Positions 1 through 12,670 of a stretch of DNA of 64,000 bases are shown in pieces (within the stretch, counting starts at the first letter, position 1; every line of letters starts with the position of its first letter). The DNA lies in the NCBI GenBank assembly GCA_028287135.1, contig JAQBQE010000067.1:62001-126000 (forward strand), in the 5' to 3' direction. The stretch comes from Myxococcales bacterium. Lineage in GTDB: Bacteria; Myxococcota_A; Polyangia; Haliangiales; Haliangiaceae. Under the pieces are notes generated by a model that had not been told where the DNA came from, searched no databases, and saw only the letters and a program-made list of their open reading frames with translations. Position numbers and translations under genes: made by a program.

Positions 1-3000
1 CCAGCACCGACGAGCGCAGCGTCGAAGATGCGCGTGCTCGTCAGGTCGCCGAGCCCGATGCCGCCGTAGCTCTCGCAGGACGCCGGATGAGATGCCGCCG
101 AGCATCCTCCCGCGCCTTCGAAGTCCGCACGTGACGACGCCGTCGCTGACGCCGTCCGGAACACGTGGAGGCCGCCCGGGGAATCGAAGCCGACATACAG
201 AAACTGCTCGGTCGCGACGACCATCGAGATCGAGCTCAGCGCGGGATCGTCGAACTGCGTGAGCAGCAGATCGCCGGTGGAGTTGCGTGCGATCAGCGAC
301 CAATCTCCAGTCTCGCACTGAGTCGTGGTGCCCGTCGCCGCGGGATCGCAGGCCCAGAGCTGGGGGCCGGCGGTGGTGTTCCGCCCAACGAACACGCGGC
401 CACCGAACACCGCGATGTCGGCGACCGCGCGATCGGCGGGCTCGAGGTCCGTGAGCTTGGTGGTGGTCCGAGACGTGCGCTGCGCATAGGCCACGGTGCT
501 CGGCGTGATCACGGTCCAGTCGCTCGCTGCGACCGAGTAGGGCCTTGGCGTGGCGACCGTCGCCCGGGCCCACGCTCCGGGGTTCGCGAGGTACAGCAAG
601 CCGCCCAGTGCTCCGAAGGCGTCGATCTTTTCCATCGTACCCACGGTCGCGAGCATCCCCGGAATCTTTCCGGCCTCGAGATCGACGAGCTGGGACGAGG
701 TGGCGTCGATGCCCGGGGCAGGTGGTGCCGTGTTGAGGGCGAGGAGGGTGGGGCCCGCCGAACCTTTGCCGATCGCACCCAGGTAAAGCGTCGTTCCGAG
801 GGCCGCAGTCGCCGATGCGCCGAAGGCTTCCCCAGGAGCGGCGACCTGCAGATCGACGTAGCGGAAGTCCAGCTCAGCATCGGTATCGGTCGTCATGTAC
901 GCGTAATCGAGGTCCTTCGTGTCACGCGCACTCTGGGCAACGAGCCACTCCGTTCCGCCCAGGGTGACGGCCGTGAACACGCCGCGGCCGTTCTCGTTGT
1001 CAGGTCCACAGGCCGCGGTGTTCGCCACGCATCCGACGGAGCCCAGCGAGTGATACGGCACCGATGTGTTCTTGTGCTGGTTGGAGTTGGTGTCACGCGC
1101 GAACAGAAAGGTCGACGTCTGGCCGCCCGTGCCATCGGGCAAAAAGCTGACCGCCGTCACCCCGGCCTCGTTGGGCCCGACGTACACGCGACCGCGGTAA
1201 CTCGTGACAAGGCCCGAGGCGCTGCCGTCCCCGAACGGATCCGCCATCACGAGCTGTCGCTCGACGACGCTGGTGGTCGCACTCGCCATGGCGCTGGCGA
1301 TGGGCTGGTTATTGCCGACGTCGGTACCGGTCGAGCGACTCGCGATCGTGAGCACACCGACCGCGGTTGCGCGATAGGTCCACGCGAGCTGCGCCGTTGC
1401 GCCCGCGGCCAGCGAGCTGACGCCGGGCGAAGGGGAGGTGACGACCGTCGCGGCACCTGTGGTGAACGTCGGGGGATCGGGTACGACCTGTGCGGCGTCG
1501 ACATCCCCGGTGTTCGTGACGTCCATGCTCACTGTGAAGACCGCCCCGCGTCCCACGAACGCTGGTAGGCGGAGGGCAGCGATCAGCGCAGCGCCGGTCG
1601 AGACGGTGAACGTGGCCACGGCGGCAGTGCTCATGATCGGTGACGACGTCTGCGCATCGATGCCCGTGGCGCAGCTCGTCACCTGCGCCGGTCCTGCGCT
1701 CGCGGCAGAGATGCTCCACGTGAACGTCGCGCTCGCACCGGGTGGGATCGCGGTCGTCGTGGGACTCGGGCCGTTGACGAGTGCCAGCCCACTGCTGGTC
1801 TGGAGCGCGCACGGAGCGACAGACGTCGCTCCGATCTCGCCGCTGTTGGTGACGGTCATCGTCACGGTCGTCTGGCCACCCGGGCTGATCGGCGTCGCGA
1901 CGCCGATGGTCACGTCGAGCGTCGCCTGGCGACGGATCCGGACCGTCCCGCTGTCGTCGGTGGGCCCGTAGGAGCTCGTCGCTCGAATCCGACCGATGCC
2001 CGGCGTCGTCGGCGTCAGCACTCCCATGCTGTCGAGAACGCCCATCGTTCCACCGCCGACGATCGACCAGGTAACGGTGCCGCCGTTCGACGTCGCATTG
2101 CCGTCCGCGTCGAGCCCGGCGACCGAGAATGCGAGCGGAGAACCATTCATCGCGAGGTCCGCCTGGTCCGGCACGACCGCGATCGACGTCGCCTTTCCGG
2201 GGGCGATGTTCACCGTCGCCGTGGCCATCAGCGTCCCGAGCCGGGCCGCGATCGTGCCGGTTCCGGACTTCCGAGGATCGAACAGGCCGGTCGATGAATC
2301 GATCGCACTGATCGGACCTGACAGGATCGACCACGTGGGCGCGCTCGCCACGATGTTTCCATCAGCATCGGTCGCGGTGCCCTGAAAGGCCACCGGCGGT
2401 GCATCCGCATCGACCGTGATTGAGTCCGGCGCGATGGTGAGCTGGTTCGCGGCACCGGGCGCGATCGTGATGGTCCCGGAGACGGCGGTAGGTCCATGCG
2501 AGCTCGTGACGCGGAGGGTGCCAGTTCCGGCGCGGATCGGATCGAGCACGCCGCTCGCAGGCGAGATCGACGTGATCGGCCCACTCGCGACCGACCAGTC
2601 CAGCACGCCGAGGTTCGTCGTGGGATTCCCGTCGCCGTCTGTGGCGGTCGCCGCGAACGGGGTCGCCGCAGCGTCCGCGGTGGTGGCGAGCGAGCTCGGG
2701 CTGATCGCGAGCGATGCGGCGCGCCCCGCGACGATCGTGAGGGTTCCGGTCGTGGCCGCTCCCAGCATCGGATGGGTGCCACGAAGCACGGCGGTCCCTG
2801 GCGTCTGGAAATCGACCGCGGTCGTCGTGCCGGTCGCAGCGAACGACGCAGCTGCACCGGACAGGCTCCACACGACCGGCACGCCCCCCGTGTAGTTTCC
2901 GAACGCATCGAACGAGGCCGCGAAGGCCGTGAGCCCCCCGTCGCTGTCCGTCGTGAGGCTCGCGACGTCTCCGATCACGTTCGCTGCGCCGCCCGGAGCG

Positions 3001-3692
3001 TCGACGATCCCGATCTGCGACGCGACGCCGGCGCTCACGGTGACGTCGCTGGAGGCCTCCGTCGCGGCGCCCGTATGCTGCGCGTGTAGCTGCCCCACGC
3101 CGACAGTTGTCGCGAGCAGGGTGACGCTGGAAGCGGTGTCAGCTCCGAGCGTCCCGATCGGTGAGCTCAGTGACCACTGGACCGGCACATCGGCGACGAA
3201 CGCGGCGACGGGATCGCGAACGACCGCATACGCGACGAGCGACGTGCCCGCCGTCAACACAGCAGACACCGGGTGGCCGGTTCCGCCCGGGGCATCCTCG
3301 ATCGACAGCGTGAGTCCGATCGGATCCGCCGTGACGACGAGGGCGCCATCGAGCCGGAGGTCGACGCCGCGTGGGCCACGCGCGATGACATCATGAGCTC
3401 CCGGTGCCAGACCGCGCGGGATCGTGAGTGACAGGCTTTCGCGATCGATCCACGTCGCGTCAGCTACGGCGACGTCGTCGATCCAGATCTGCCAGCCACG
3501 GTCGATCCGAGCCGGTGCATGTGAATCGAGATCGACCTGGGCCTGCGCATCGAGTGCGCTGCCGTGGACGATCGCGGGGGTCGCGATCAGGCCGGTGACG
3601 AGCGCCGGCTCGATCGCATCCAGGCGCGGTTCGTCCGCAGCTTGACCGCATGCTGCCAGCGCGAGTCCCCATGCGATGACGGTCGACCTCAT
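1..3692 (-). CDS. Ig-like-repeat lipoprotein, C-terminus beyond the left edge
   Basis: An open frame runs from an ATG at 3692 leftward through base 1 without a stop, giving about 1,230 codons. The start is preceded by a GGGAG ribosome site. The N-terminus is a short signal peptide with lipobox Leu-Ala-Ala-Cys (Cys15), so a surface lipoprotein is predicted. After about 300 residues of beta-rich sequence come three tandem bacterial Ig-like (Big_2-type) repeats, each with a D-x-D-G-N turn and a T-W-S-I-type core (roughly residues 315-560). Two CARDB-like domains follow (T-V-T-N-S-G and V-T-N-T-G-D), then a long region with repeated R-V-Y-V-G / F-V-G-R strands that resembles a beta-propeller. Family knowledge suggests adhesion or surface display; the ligand is unknown. 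The gene has 85 bases upstream before the MATE gene and may have its own promoter. Confidence 0.85.
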   Translation of the reverse strand, partial: MRSTVIAWGLALAACGQAADEPRLDAIEPALVTGLIATPAIVHGSALDAQAQVDLDSHAPARIDRGWQIWIDDVAVADATWIDRESLSLTIPRGLAPGAHDVIARGPRGVDLRLDGALVVTADPIGLTLSIEDAPGGTGHPVSAVLTAGTSLVAYAVVRDPVAAFVADVPVQWSLSSPIGTLGADTASSVTLLATTVGVGQLHAQHTGAATEASSDVTVSAGVASQIGIVDAPGGAANVIGDVASLTTDSDGGLTAFAASFDAFGNYTGGVPVVWSLSGAAASFAATGTTTAVDFQTPGTAVLRGTHPMLGAATTGTLTIVAGRAASLAISPSSLATTADAAATPFAATATDGDGNPTTNLGVLDWSVASGPITSISPASGVLDPIRAGTGTLRVTSSHGPTAVSGTITIAPGAANQLTIAPDSITVDADAPPVAFQGTATDADGNIVASAPTWSILSGPISAIDSSTGLFDPRKSGTGTIAARLGTLMATATVNIAPGKATSIAVVPDQADLAMNGSPLAFSVAGLDADGNATSNGGTVTWSIVGGGTMGVLDSMGVLTPTTPGIGRIRATSSYGPTDDSGTVRIRRQATLDVTIGVATPISPGGQTTVTMTVTNSGEIGATSVAPCALQTSSGLALVNGPSPTTTAIPPGASATFTWSISAASAGPAQVTSCATGIDAQTSSPIMSTAAVATFTVSTGAALIAALRLPAFVGRGAVFTVSMDVTNTGDVDAAQVVPDPPTFTTGAATVVTSPSPGVSSLAAGATAQLAWTYRATAVGVLTIASRSTGTDVGNNQPIASAMASATTSVVERQLVMADPFGDGSASGLVTSYRGRVYVGPNEAGVTAVSFLPDGTGGQTSTFLFARDTNSNQHKNTSVPYHSLGSVGCVANTAACGPDNENGRGVFTAVTLGGTEWLVAQSARDTKDLDYAYMTTDTDAELDFRYVDLQVAAPGEAFGASATAALGTTLYLGAIGKGSAGPTLLALNTAPPAPGIDATSSQLVDLEAGKIPGMLATVGTMEKIDAFGALGGLLYLANPGAWARATVATPRPYSVAASDWTVITPSTVAYAQRTSRTTTKLTDLEPADRAVADIAVFGGRVFVGRNTTAGPQLWACDPAATGTTTQCETGDWSLIARNSTGDLLLTQFDDPALSSISMVVATEQFLYVGFDSPGGLHVFRTASATASSRADFEGAGGCSAASHPASCESYGGIGLGDLTSTRIFDAALVGA

Positions 3693-3777
3693 CTCCCGCA
3701 GTAAGCATCGACCACCTCTGGAAAATGTTGGGGTACGACCAGGTGGCCCCCACATGTAGGCGCGCCGATCTCGAGCA

Positions 3778-5094
3778 TCACGACCGCGTTCTGATCATGA
3801 ATCGGCTGGCAAGGTACACCGCGGTCGCGGTGAGGCCCACGGAAAGCCCGATCCAGAGACCGAGCACACCGAGGCCGAGCACATACGCGCACACAAGAGA
3901 AACTCCGAGCCCGACCCCGTAGTGGCCGATCACGTTGCCGACGAGCGTCGCACGCGTGTCGCCGAGCCCGCGCAGGGCACCGGCGCCGATCGCCTGCGCA
4001 CCGTCCGAGAGCTGGAACAGGGCGGCCACCATCAGCAGTGGCGCGGTCACCGCGAGCACCGCCGGATCGTCGGAGAACAGCCGTGCGATCGGGCCGGGGA
4101 TGACGAGGAACATCACCGCGGAGCTCGCCATCACGACGACGCCGATCCTCAGGCCGATCAGTCCGCGACGGCGCGCGAGCGGGAGGTCGCCGGATCCGAC
4201 CGCGTGGCCCACACGGACGGACGTCGCGGCACCGATCCCGACGGCCGCCGAGAACGTGAAGCTCGCGAGGTTGAGCGCGATCGTGTGGGCCGCAGCCGGC
4301 AACGTGCCGAGGTTCGCCGCGAGCAGGGTGGCGACGCCGAAGATGCCGACCTCGGCGAACAGCTGGCCACCGACAGGGATGCCGTACCGCGCGATCTCGA
4401 CGACGTCTGCGCGGCTCGAGCGGGGGCGAGGCTCGCCACCGTCCACGCCGCGCGCGGCCGCGAAGTAGACGACGACGATCACGATCTGCACGCTGACCGT
4501 CGCGATCGCCGCCCCGGTCACACCGAGCGGTGGAATGCCGATCGATTCGACGCCGAAGATCAGCACGGCATCGAGAGCGGCGTTGGCGATGTTGCCGACC
4601 ACGACCGCGATGATCAGCGGTCGCGTGACGTTGCGCGCGGCGAGGTACGACCGTAGCGCGACCGAGAGCAAGAACGGTACGACTCCGATGGCTCGCAGAT
4701 AGACGTAGATGCGCGCCTCATCGGCGACGACCTCCGGCACGTCGGCGACCTGCAGCAGGAGCGGCGTCGCGAGGACGACCAGGGTGGCGGCGAGCCCGAC
4801 CAGCACGGCGAGCCGGAGCCCGGCGTGCAGGTACCGGCGCGCATCCTCGGTGCGGCCGGCGCCGACAGCCTGTGGGATCACCGTATCGAGCCCCATCACG
4901 ATGCCGAGGCCGATCGACGTGATCGCGAACAGCAGGTTGTTTCCGACGCCCGCGGCGGCGAGCGCCGAGTCGGAGTACCGCCCGAGCCACGCGGCATCGA
5001 CGCTCCCCATCAGCTGGAAGCCGAGCTGTTGCGCAACGAGCGGGACGGCGAGTGCGATCAGCGCGCGTCGCTCCGACGCGTCGCCGCGGATCAC
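3778..5094 (-). CDS. MATE-family multidrug/Na+ antiporter
   Basis: The 438-residue, highly hydrophobic product has about twelve transmembrane segments in two similar halves. It has the family hallmarks near the N-terminus (L-A-V-P-L-V-A-Q-Q, then G-S-V-D-A-A-W-L-G) and a G-I-P-x-G-x-Q-L-F-A-E segment mid-protein. MATE transporters export organic cations or drugs across the inner membrane using a Na+ or H+ gradient; the substrate cannot be read from sequence. The start is a GTG that overlaps the stop of the upstream lipoprotein gene in a 4-base GTGA, so the two are probably translated together. Length is typical for the family. No residue anomalies were seen. Confidence 0.9.
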   Translation of the reverse strand: MIRGDASERRALIALAVPLVAQQLGFQLMGSVDAAWLGRYSDSALAAAGVGNNLLFAITSIGLGIVMGLDTVIPQAVGAGRTEDARRYLHAGLRLAVLVGLAATLVVLATPLLLQVADVPEVVADEARIYVYLRAIGVVPFLLSVALRSYLAARNVTRPLIIAVVVGNIANAALDAVLIFGVESIGIPPLGVTGAAIATVSVQIVIVVVYFAAARGVDGGEPRPRSSRADVVEIARYGIPVGGQLFAEVGIFGVATLLAANLGTLPAAAHTIALNLASFTFSAAVGIGAATSVRVGHAVGSGDLPLARRRGLIGLRIGVVVMASSAVMFLVIPGPIARLFSDDPAVLAVTAPLLMVAALFQLSDGAQAIGAGALRGLGDTRATLVGNVIGHYGVGLGVSLVCAYVLGLGVLGLWIGLSVGLTATAVYLASRFMIRTRS

Positions 5095-5753
5095 TGGAAC
5101 GGGCGAGGCGTCATCGGCGCGTTCCCGAACGTCAGGTTCTTCGCGACGAGCTGCGCGAGCGCGAGGCGGCGCGCGCTATCGGGGCCGACCACGCGTACGT
5201 AGCAAGGTGCATCGTCGTCGATGAACAGCAGACCCTGGCCGTGATGATCGAGCCCACGCGCTCCGACCTTGACCTCGGTCGCGTCTTCGGGCGCGCGGCG
5301 CACGACCTCGGGACCGGCGTCGATCGTCTTGTCCTTGGTTCCGGCATCGATCTTCACGCCCGGCGTCGGGCCGGCGTCGGATGCGCTGTTGTACGAGTCC
5401 ATCAGCTCGGCGCTGGTGCGCGTGTACTGGGCGAACAGTGCATCGGCGCGCTGCTTCATGCCGTCGCGACAGTCGAAGTCGAACGTCCAGTACTCCGGCG
5501 CCTGCGAGGCAACCTCATAGGTGCACGGATGCGGCAGGCCGCGCGGGACCGACGATGGGCTGTCGAGCTGGCGCACGGGGGCTCCGAGCACCGTCCCGAG
5601 GTCACCCGTCGAGGCGATGCTGTCGCACGCGAACTTCTCGGGATAGACGCCGGCGAGCTTGCGCTCGGGCTCCGCAGGCTTCTGCTGCGGCTCGCCCGCG
5701 CTCTCGCTCTTGCAGGCAGACAGCGCGATCAGGAGGATGGTCGTACGGCGCAT
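5091..5753 (-). CDS. Small lipoprotein of unknown function, coupled to the MATE gene
   Basis: The product has 220 residues and starts at an ATG at 5753. The signal peptide ends in lipobox Leu-Ser-Ala-Cys (Cys14), followed by a Ser/Lys/Pro-rich tether. The globular part has several cysteines and a C-terminal ending with P-R-P-F-Q. I do not recognise a domain. Its stop overlaps the GTG start of the MATE gene (GTGA). A longer in-frame extension upstream exists but reads through the region before the lipobox and lacks a signal sequence, so I rejected it. A TACCTT hexamer lies ten bases before the ATG and may be the promoter -10 box. Confidence 0.75.
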   Translation of the reverse strand: MRRTTILLIALSACKSESAGEPQQKPAEPERKLAGVYPEKFACDSIASTGDLGTVLGAPVRQLDSPSSVPRGLPHPCTYEVASQAPEYWTFDFDCRDGMKQRADALFAQYTRTSAELMDSYNSASDAGPTPGVKIDAGTKDKTIDAGPEVVRRAPEDATEVKVGARGLDHHGQGLLFIDDDAPCYVRVVGPDSARRLALAQLVAKNLTFGNAPMTPRPFQ

Positions 5754-5788
5754 CGACGCGCCGAAGGTACCAGCGGACGATCGCAGGC

Positions 5789-6274
5789 TCAATCCGAGAC
5801 GGCAGCCCGTGTCGTGGCGTCGTACACGAGCCGGAGCTCCGCGACTTCCGAGATGGCCTCGGCGAGTGCCAGCAGCGGAGCGGGGCGTCGCGCCTCGTCG
5901 AGGTGGATCGTTCCACCGACGCGGCGCTCGACGTAGGCCACGTAGATGCCACCGCGGCGCGCCGAGACGACGACCGCTCGCAGATGAAACAGCGGGATCG
6001 CGGCCCGGCGCCGGATGCCGAAGATCCGTTGCTCGCTCCGGAGCAGTCCATCCTCGCGGTCGAACACGAGGCGGCGCTGGAGCGTGCCGAGCAGGACGCC
6101 GACCCCGACGACGAGCCCACCGAGGAGCATCGACCACAGCGCCCCCAGGGAGATCAGCCAGCCACCACCCGCCGCGAGGCCCCATCCCGTCCACGCGGTG
6201 CCACGCGTCAACCCGAGCTCGACCCGGGACGCCGAGCGCCTCCGGATCTGAACGGAACCTAGCCAATCGAGCAC
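5789..6274 (-). CDS. Small membrane protein, unknown
   Basis: The product has 161 residues with a GTG start. Two closely spaced hydrophobic helices (about residues 28-60: G-W-G-L-A-A-G-G-G-W-L and G-G-L-V-V-G-V-G-V) are followed by a soluble domain of about 95 residues beginning with R-R-L-V-F-D-R-E-D-G-L-L. This matches the general plan of PH-like or DUF-type membrane proteins that display a small beta domain in the cytoplasm, but I cannot assign a family. The reading frame has the expected codon bias. A TACCCT hexamer six bases before the GTG suggests a leaderless transcript. Confidence 0.6.
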   Translation of the reverse strand: MLDWLGSVQIRRRSASRVELGLTRGTAWTGWGLAAGGGWLISLGALWSMLLGGLVVGVGVLLGTLQRRLVFDREDGLLRSEQRIFGIRRRAAIPLFHLRAVVVSARRGGIYVAYVERRVGGTIHLDEARRPAPLLALAEAISEVAELRLVYDATTRAAVSD

Positions 6275-6280
6275 TCGTCA

Positions 6281-6286
6281 AGGGTA
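6281..6286 (-). promoter_or_regulatory. Candidate -10 box (TACCCT) for the 161-residue membrane protein
   Basis: On the minus strand TACCCT lies six bases before the GTG start at 6274. That distance puts the transcript start at or next to the start codon. No convincing -35 box is visible. Confidence 0.3.
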
Positions 6287-6372
6287 CGGCGTACGAGCGG
6301 GTTCGGCTAGTGAACGAACGACACCGACGCGGACGTCTCCCCGGTGAGGGAACCGTCAGGTGACCGCTCGCC

Positions 6373-6386
6373 CGGGAGGGATCCCG
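6373..6386. terminator. Short hairpin downstream of recQ
   Basis: CGGGA / TCCCG with a four-base loop lies just after the RecQ stop codon. It has no T-tract, so intrinsic termination is only a weak inference. Confidence 0.2.
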
Positions 6387-6397
6387 CGTGCGCCCGG

Positions 6398-9778
<3,381 letters not shown>

Positions 9779-10067
9779 CAGGTGACCACGTCTCCTATCT
9801 GCCGCCGCGGCTCGCTGTCGGCCTCAGGAACGAATCCCCCGGGTCCGGCGAGCCCAGCGCAGCTCCACAAGGGGAACCGGCGCCTGTTCAATGAAGACCA
9901 TACCACGGGGTGACCCCGCAAGCAGGATCGGTGCGTTTTGGGCCCGTACGGACCGATCTGGGGGGCCGAACCCTCCCGTTCGGGTGGGCCTCGAACCGCG
10001 GATCCTTCGCACCCGAGGTCGGCCTCTCACCCGGGTGCTCAGGTACCGCATGATATGTACGAAGAGC
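9779..10067. other. Divergent intergenic region between recQ and the PlsB-like gene
   Basis: This 289-base region must hold promoters for both directions. I see no box pair I would defend and no RNA-like structure. Some in-frame upstream codons extend the PlsB-like frame to 9891, but codon use and composition there look non-coding. Confidence 0.5.
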
Positions 10068-11687
10068 ATGGGGAGCGACCGACCGGTCCGGGAAGCCGAA
10101 AACCGTCTCGAGCGGTTCAACGCCGATCGCGAGAGGCTGCTCGGCGAGGTCGAACGCCGGGTCGTCGCCCGCCGCGTCGGTGAGTCGAAGGTCGGCGGCG
10201 ACCACTCGCTCGAGTACGTGCTCAATGACGTCGCCTTCAACGAGATCCGCCGACTCGAGGCGAGCGGTGGCAAGAACAGCGGGCTCGATCGCTGGAAGGA
10301 TCTCTCACGCCGTCTGCTCTCGATGACCGACGAGGAGAAGCAGACCGAGCTCCGCGGGCTGGTGCGGCACTACGGCAAGGACGTCGTCGGCAACTTCGAT
10401 CCGCGCGTCTACAAGTTCGCGACGGGCATCGGACCGTCGCTGCTCGGCTTCGTCTTCAATCCGATCACGAGCGTGCGCCAGGGCATGGACACGCTCCGGA
10501 ATCTCGACGCGCGGATCACCGCCGACGGCGACCTCGACATCGTGCGTGCGTGCGCCGAGCGCGGGACGATCGTCGTCACGCCGACGCACTCGTCGAACAT
10601 GGATTCGCCGGCGATCGGGCTCGGCATGCTGCGCGGTCACCTCCCGCCGGTCACCTACGGCGCCGGCAAGAATCTGTTCTCCAATCCGTTCATCAGCTAC
10701 TTCATGCGCAACCTCGGCGCATACCGGGTCGATCGCCGGCTGCGGTTCGAGCTCTACAAGGATGTGCTCAAGGAGTACTCGACCGTCCTGCTCGAGCACG
10801 GCTACCACTCGCTGTTCTTTCCGGGCGGCACGCGGTCGCGGTCGAACCTCGTCGAGAAACACCTCAAGCTCGGCCTGCTCGGCACGACCGTCACCGCCTA
10901 CAAGAACAGCGTGCGCGAAGGTTCGCCGAACAAGCGGATCTACATCGTGCCCGTCACGATCAACTACCGGCTGGTCCTCGAGGCCGAGACCCTGATCGCG
11001 GACTACCTCGCCGAGACCGGGAAGAGCCGGTTCATCATCACGGATGACGAGTTCTCGCGGGTGGGGCGGATCGTCGAGTTCTTTCGCAAGATCCTCGTGC
11101 ACGAGGGCTCGGTCGTCGTGCGGTTCGGCCGGCCGCTCGATGTCTTCGGCAACGACATCACGGATGACGGCGAGTCGATCGATCGTGCCGGCCGGATCGT
11201 CGATCCAGCGAGCTACGTACGCGGCGCGGACGGTGAGGTCACCGACGACGATCAGCGCGACGCCGAGTACACCCGGGCGCTCGGCCGCCGGCTCGCGGCG
11301 GTCTATCCGAGGCTCACGGTGTTCCACTCGACGAACCTCGTCGCTCGAGCGCTGTACGACGCGATCTCGAAGAACGTGGGTACGCGCGATGTCTATCGCC
11401 TGCTCCGCGCGCCCTCGGCGCAGCTCGGCGTGCGCGTCTCCGATGCCATCGAGGAGCTCGTTCGGCTGCGCGCGCGGATCGCGGGGACTCCGTCGTGGGG
11501 TGCCGAGCATCCGGGCTACCTGTCGCAGTCCGCCGACGAGAAGCTCGACGACGCGGTGAAGGGGCTCGGCACGTATCACACGAAGCCCGCGGTCGTGCGC
11601 CACGGCGACATCCTGCAGGTCGATGACGTGAAGCTCCTCTACTACTACCAGAACCGCACCGCCCACATTCCGCCGGAGGTCCCGTGA
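10068..11687 (+). CDS. PlsB-like glycerol-3-phosphate/lysolipid acyltransferase (paralogue 1)
   Basis: The product has 539 residues. The acyltransferase signature is clear: block I H-S-S-N-M-D (H-x4-D, His174), block II-like G-A-G-K-N-L-F then N-L-G-A-Y-R-V-D-R, block III F-P-G-G-T-R-S-R (about 251) and block IV V-P-V-T-I-N-Y. The family transfers acyl groups to glycerol-3-phosphate or lysophosphatidate at the inner membrane. Block III normally reads F-x-E-G-x-R-S; the Glu is Gly here and also in the paralogue at 43780. I chose the ATG at 10068, with GAAGAG just upstream; an ATG at 10050 is possible. The stop overlaps the GpsA-like gene (GTGA), so acyl acceptor supply and acylation may be linked. 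Confidence 0.85.
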   Translation: MGSDRPVREAENRLERFNADRERLLGEVERRVVARRVGESKVGGDHSLEYVLNDVAFNEIRRLEASGGKNSGLDRWKDLSRRLLSMTDEEKQTELRGLVRHYGKDVVGNFDPRVYKFATGIGPSLLGFVFNPITSVRQGMDTLRNLDARITADGDLDIVRACAERGTIVVTPTHSSNMDSPAIGLGMLRGHLPPVTYGAGKNLFSNPFISYFMRNLGAYRVDRRLRFELYKDVLKEYSTVLLEHGYHSLFFPGGTRSRSNLVEKHLKLGLLGTTVTAYKNSVREGSPNKRIYIVPVTINYRLVLEAETLIADYLAETGKSRFIITDDEFSRVGRIVEFFRKILVHEGSVVVRFGRPLDVFGNDITDDGESIDRAGRIVDPASYVRGADGEVTDDDQRDAEYTRALGRRLAAVYPRLTVFHSTNLVARALYDAISKNVGTRDVYRLLRAPSAQLGVRVSDAIEELVRLRARIAGTPSWGAEHPGYLSQSADEKLDDAVKGLGTYHTKPAVVRHGDILQVDDVKLLYYYQNRTAHIPPEVP

Positions 11688-12670
11688 CCAAGCGCGGTGA
11701 CACCGTCGGTATCATCGGTGCCGGCGCGTTCGGCACGGCGCTCGGCTCCGTGCTCGCGCGCGCCGGTCGTCGCGTCGTGATGTGGTCGCGCGACCAAGCC
11801 GTTGTCGACGCGATCCAGACGACGCGGCGAAATCCTCGACAGCCGGCGGCTCCGCTGCCCGAGCCGCTCGAGGCGACCCACGATCCGCGACGGCTCGCGA
11901 GCGAGGCACGGTTCCTCGTGCTCGCGGTGACGTCGACCGATGTCCGCGCGCGCTCGCACGAGCTCGGTGATGTCCTCGACGGCAGTCACATCGTGGTTCA
12001 TGCGATCGGCGCGCTCGCTGCTCCGACCAACGAGCGGGTCTCCGAGGTGATGGGGCAGGGCCTGCCGACGCTCAAGCTCGGAGTCCTCGCCGGACCCGCG
12101 CTCCCCGCGGATCTCGTCGAGGGACAGTTCGCCTCGATGGTCGTCGCGTCGGCCTTCGACGAGGTCGTCGCCGAGGCCCGCCGCTTGCTCAACCTGCCTC
12201 CCGCGATTCGGATCTACGGGTCCAAGGATCTCGCGGGCGTCGAGCTCGCGTCGGCCCTGGCCGGTGCCTACACGGTCGCGCTCGGGCTCTCGGACGGGCT
12301 CGGGATGGCCGCCGGACCACGGGCCGTGCTGATCACGCGTGCGATCGCGGAATCGGCCCGGCTCGGCCTGGCCGCAGGTGCAGAAGCGCGGACGTTCTCG
12401 GGCCTCGCCGGACTCGGTAACATCCTCGTGCGCTCCGGCAGCGATCGCTCGGCGGACTACCTGCTCGGCCGTCGGCTCGCGGACGGAGTGATGTCGGCAG
12501 ATACGATGCGTACCGAGGGCGCGCGCGCCGCACTCGCAGGATGCGAGCTCGCAAAGCAGCTGCGTGTGCGGATGCCGGTGCTCACCGGTGTCGCGGCGGT
12601 GCTGTCCGGCAAGCTCGATCCCAAGAACGCGGCGCAGCTCGTCGCCGACAACGTCGCGAGCGAGGAATGA
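11684..12670 (+). CDS. gpsA: GpsA-family protein lacking the catalytic residues
   Basis: At 328 residues it aligns along its whole length with NAD(P)-dependent glycerol-3-phosphate dehydrogenase. The dinucleotide loop G-A-G-A-F-G is intact, as is L-S-D-G-L-G in the C-terminal domain. The catalytic positions are not. The lysine of the family's A-T-K-G motif is Ile108. The lysine-asparagine of G-A-V-K-N is Ala193-Gly194. The aspartate of A-G-L-G-D is Asn246, and the following Arg-Asn pair is also lost. A dehydrogenase reaction is therefore unlikely; a nucleotide-binding or regulatory role is inferred. Translation is coupled upstream to the PlsB-like gene (GTGA) and downstream to a lipoprotein (ATGA). 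A genuine gpsA should exist elsewhere in the genome. Confidence 0.85.
   Translation: MTKRGDTVGIIGAGAFGTALGSVLARAGRRVVMWSRDQAVVDAIQTTRRNPRQPAAPLPEPLEATHDPRRLASEARFLVLAVTSTDVRARSHELGDVLDGSHIVVHAIGALAAPTNERVSEVMGQGLPTLKLGVLAGPALPADLVEGQFASMVVASAFDEVVAEARRLLNLPPAIRIYGSKDLAGVELASALAGAYTVALGLSDGLGMAAGPRAVLITRAIAESARLGLAAGAEARTFSGLAGLGNILVRSGSDRSADYLLGRRLADGVMSADTMRTEGARAALAGCELAKQLRVRMPVLTGVAAVLSGKLDPKNAAQLVADNVASEE

Noticed and set aside
165..1568. Plus-strand frame of 467 codons at the left edge
   Set aside because: Arg/Gly-rich translation with no domain sense, opposite to a continuous lipoprotein frame with clear Ig-like repeats.
10305..11666. Minus-strand frame of 453 codons across the PlsB-like gene
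   Set aside because: Shadow; the plus strand has a full acyltransferase signature.
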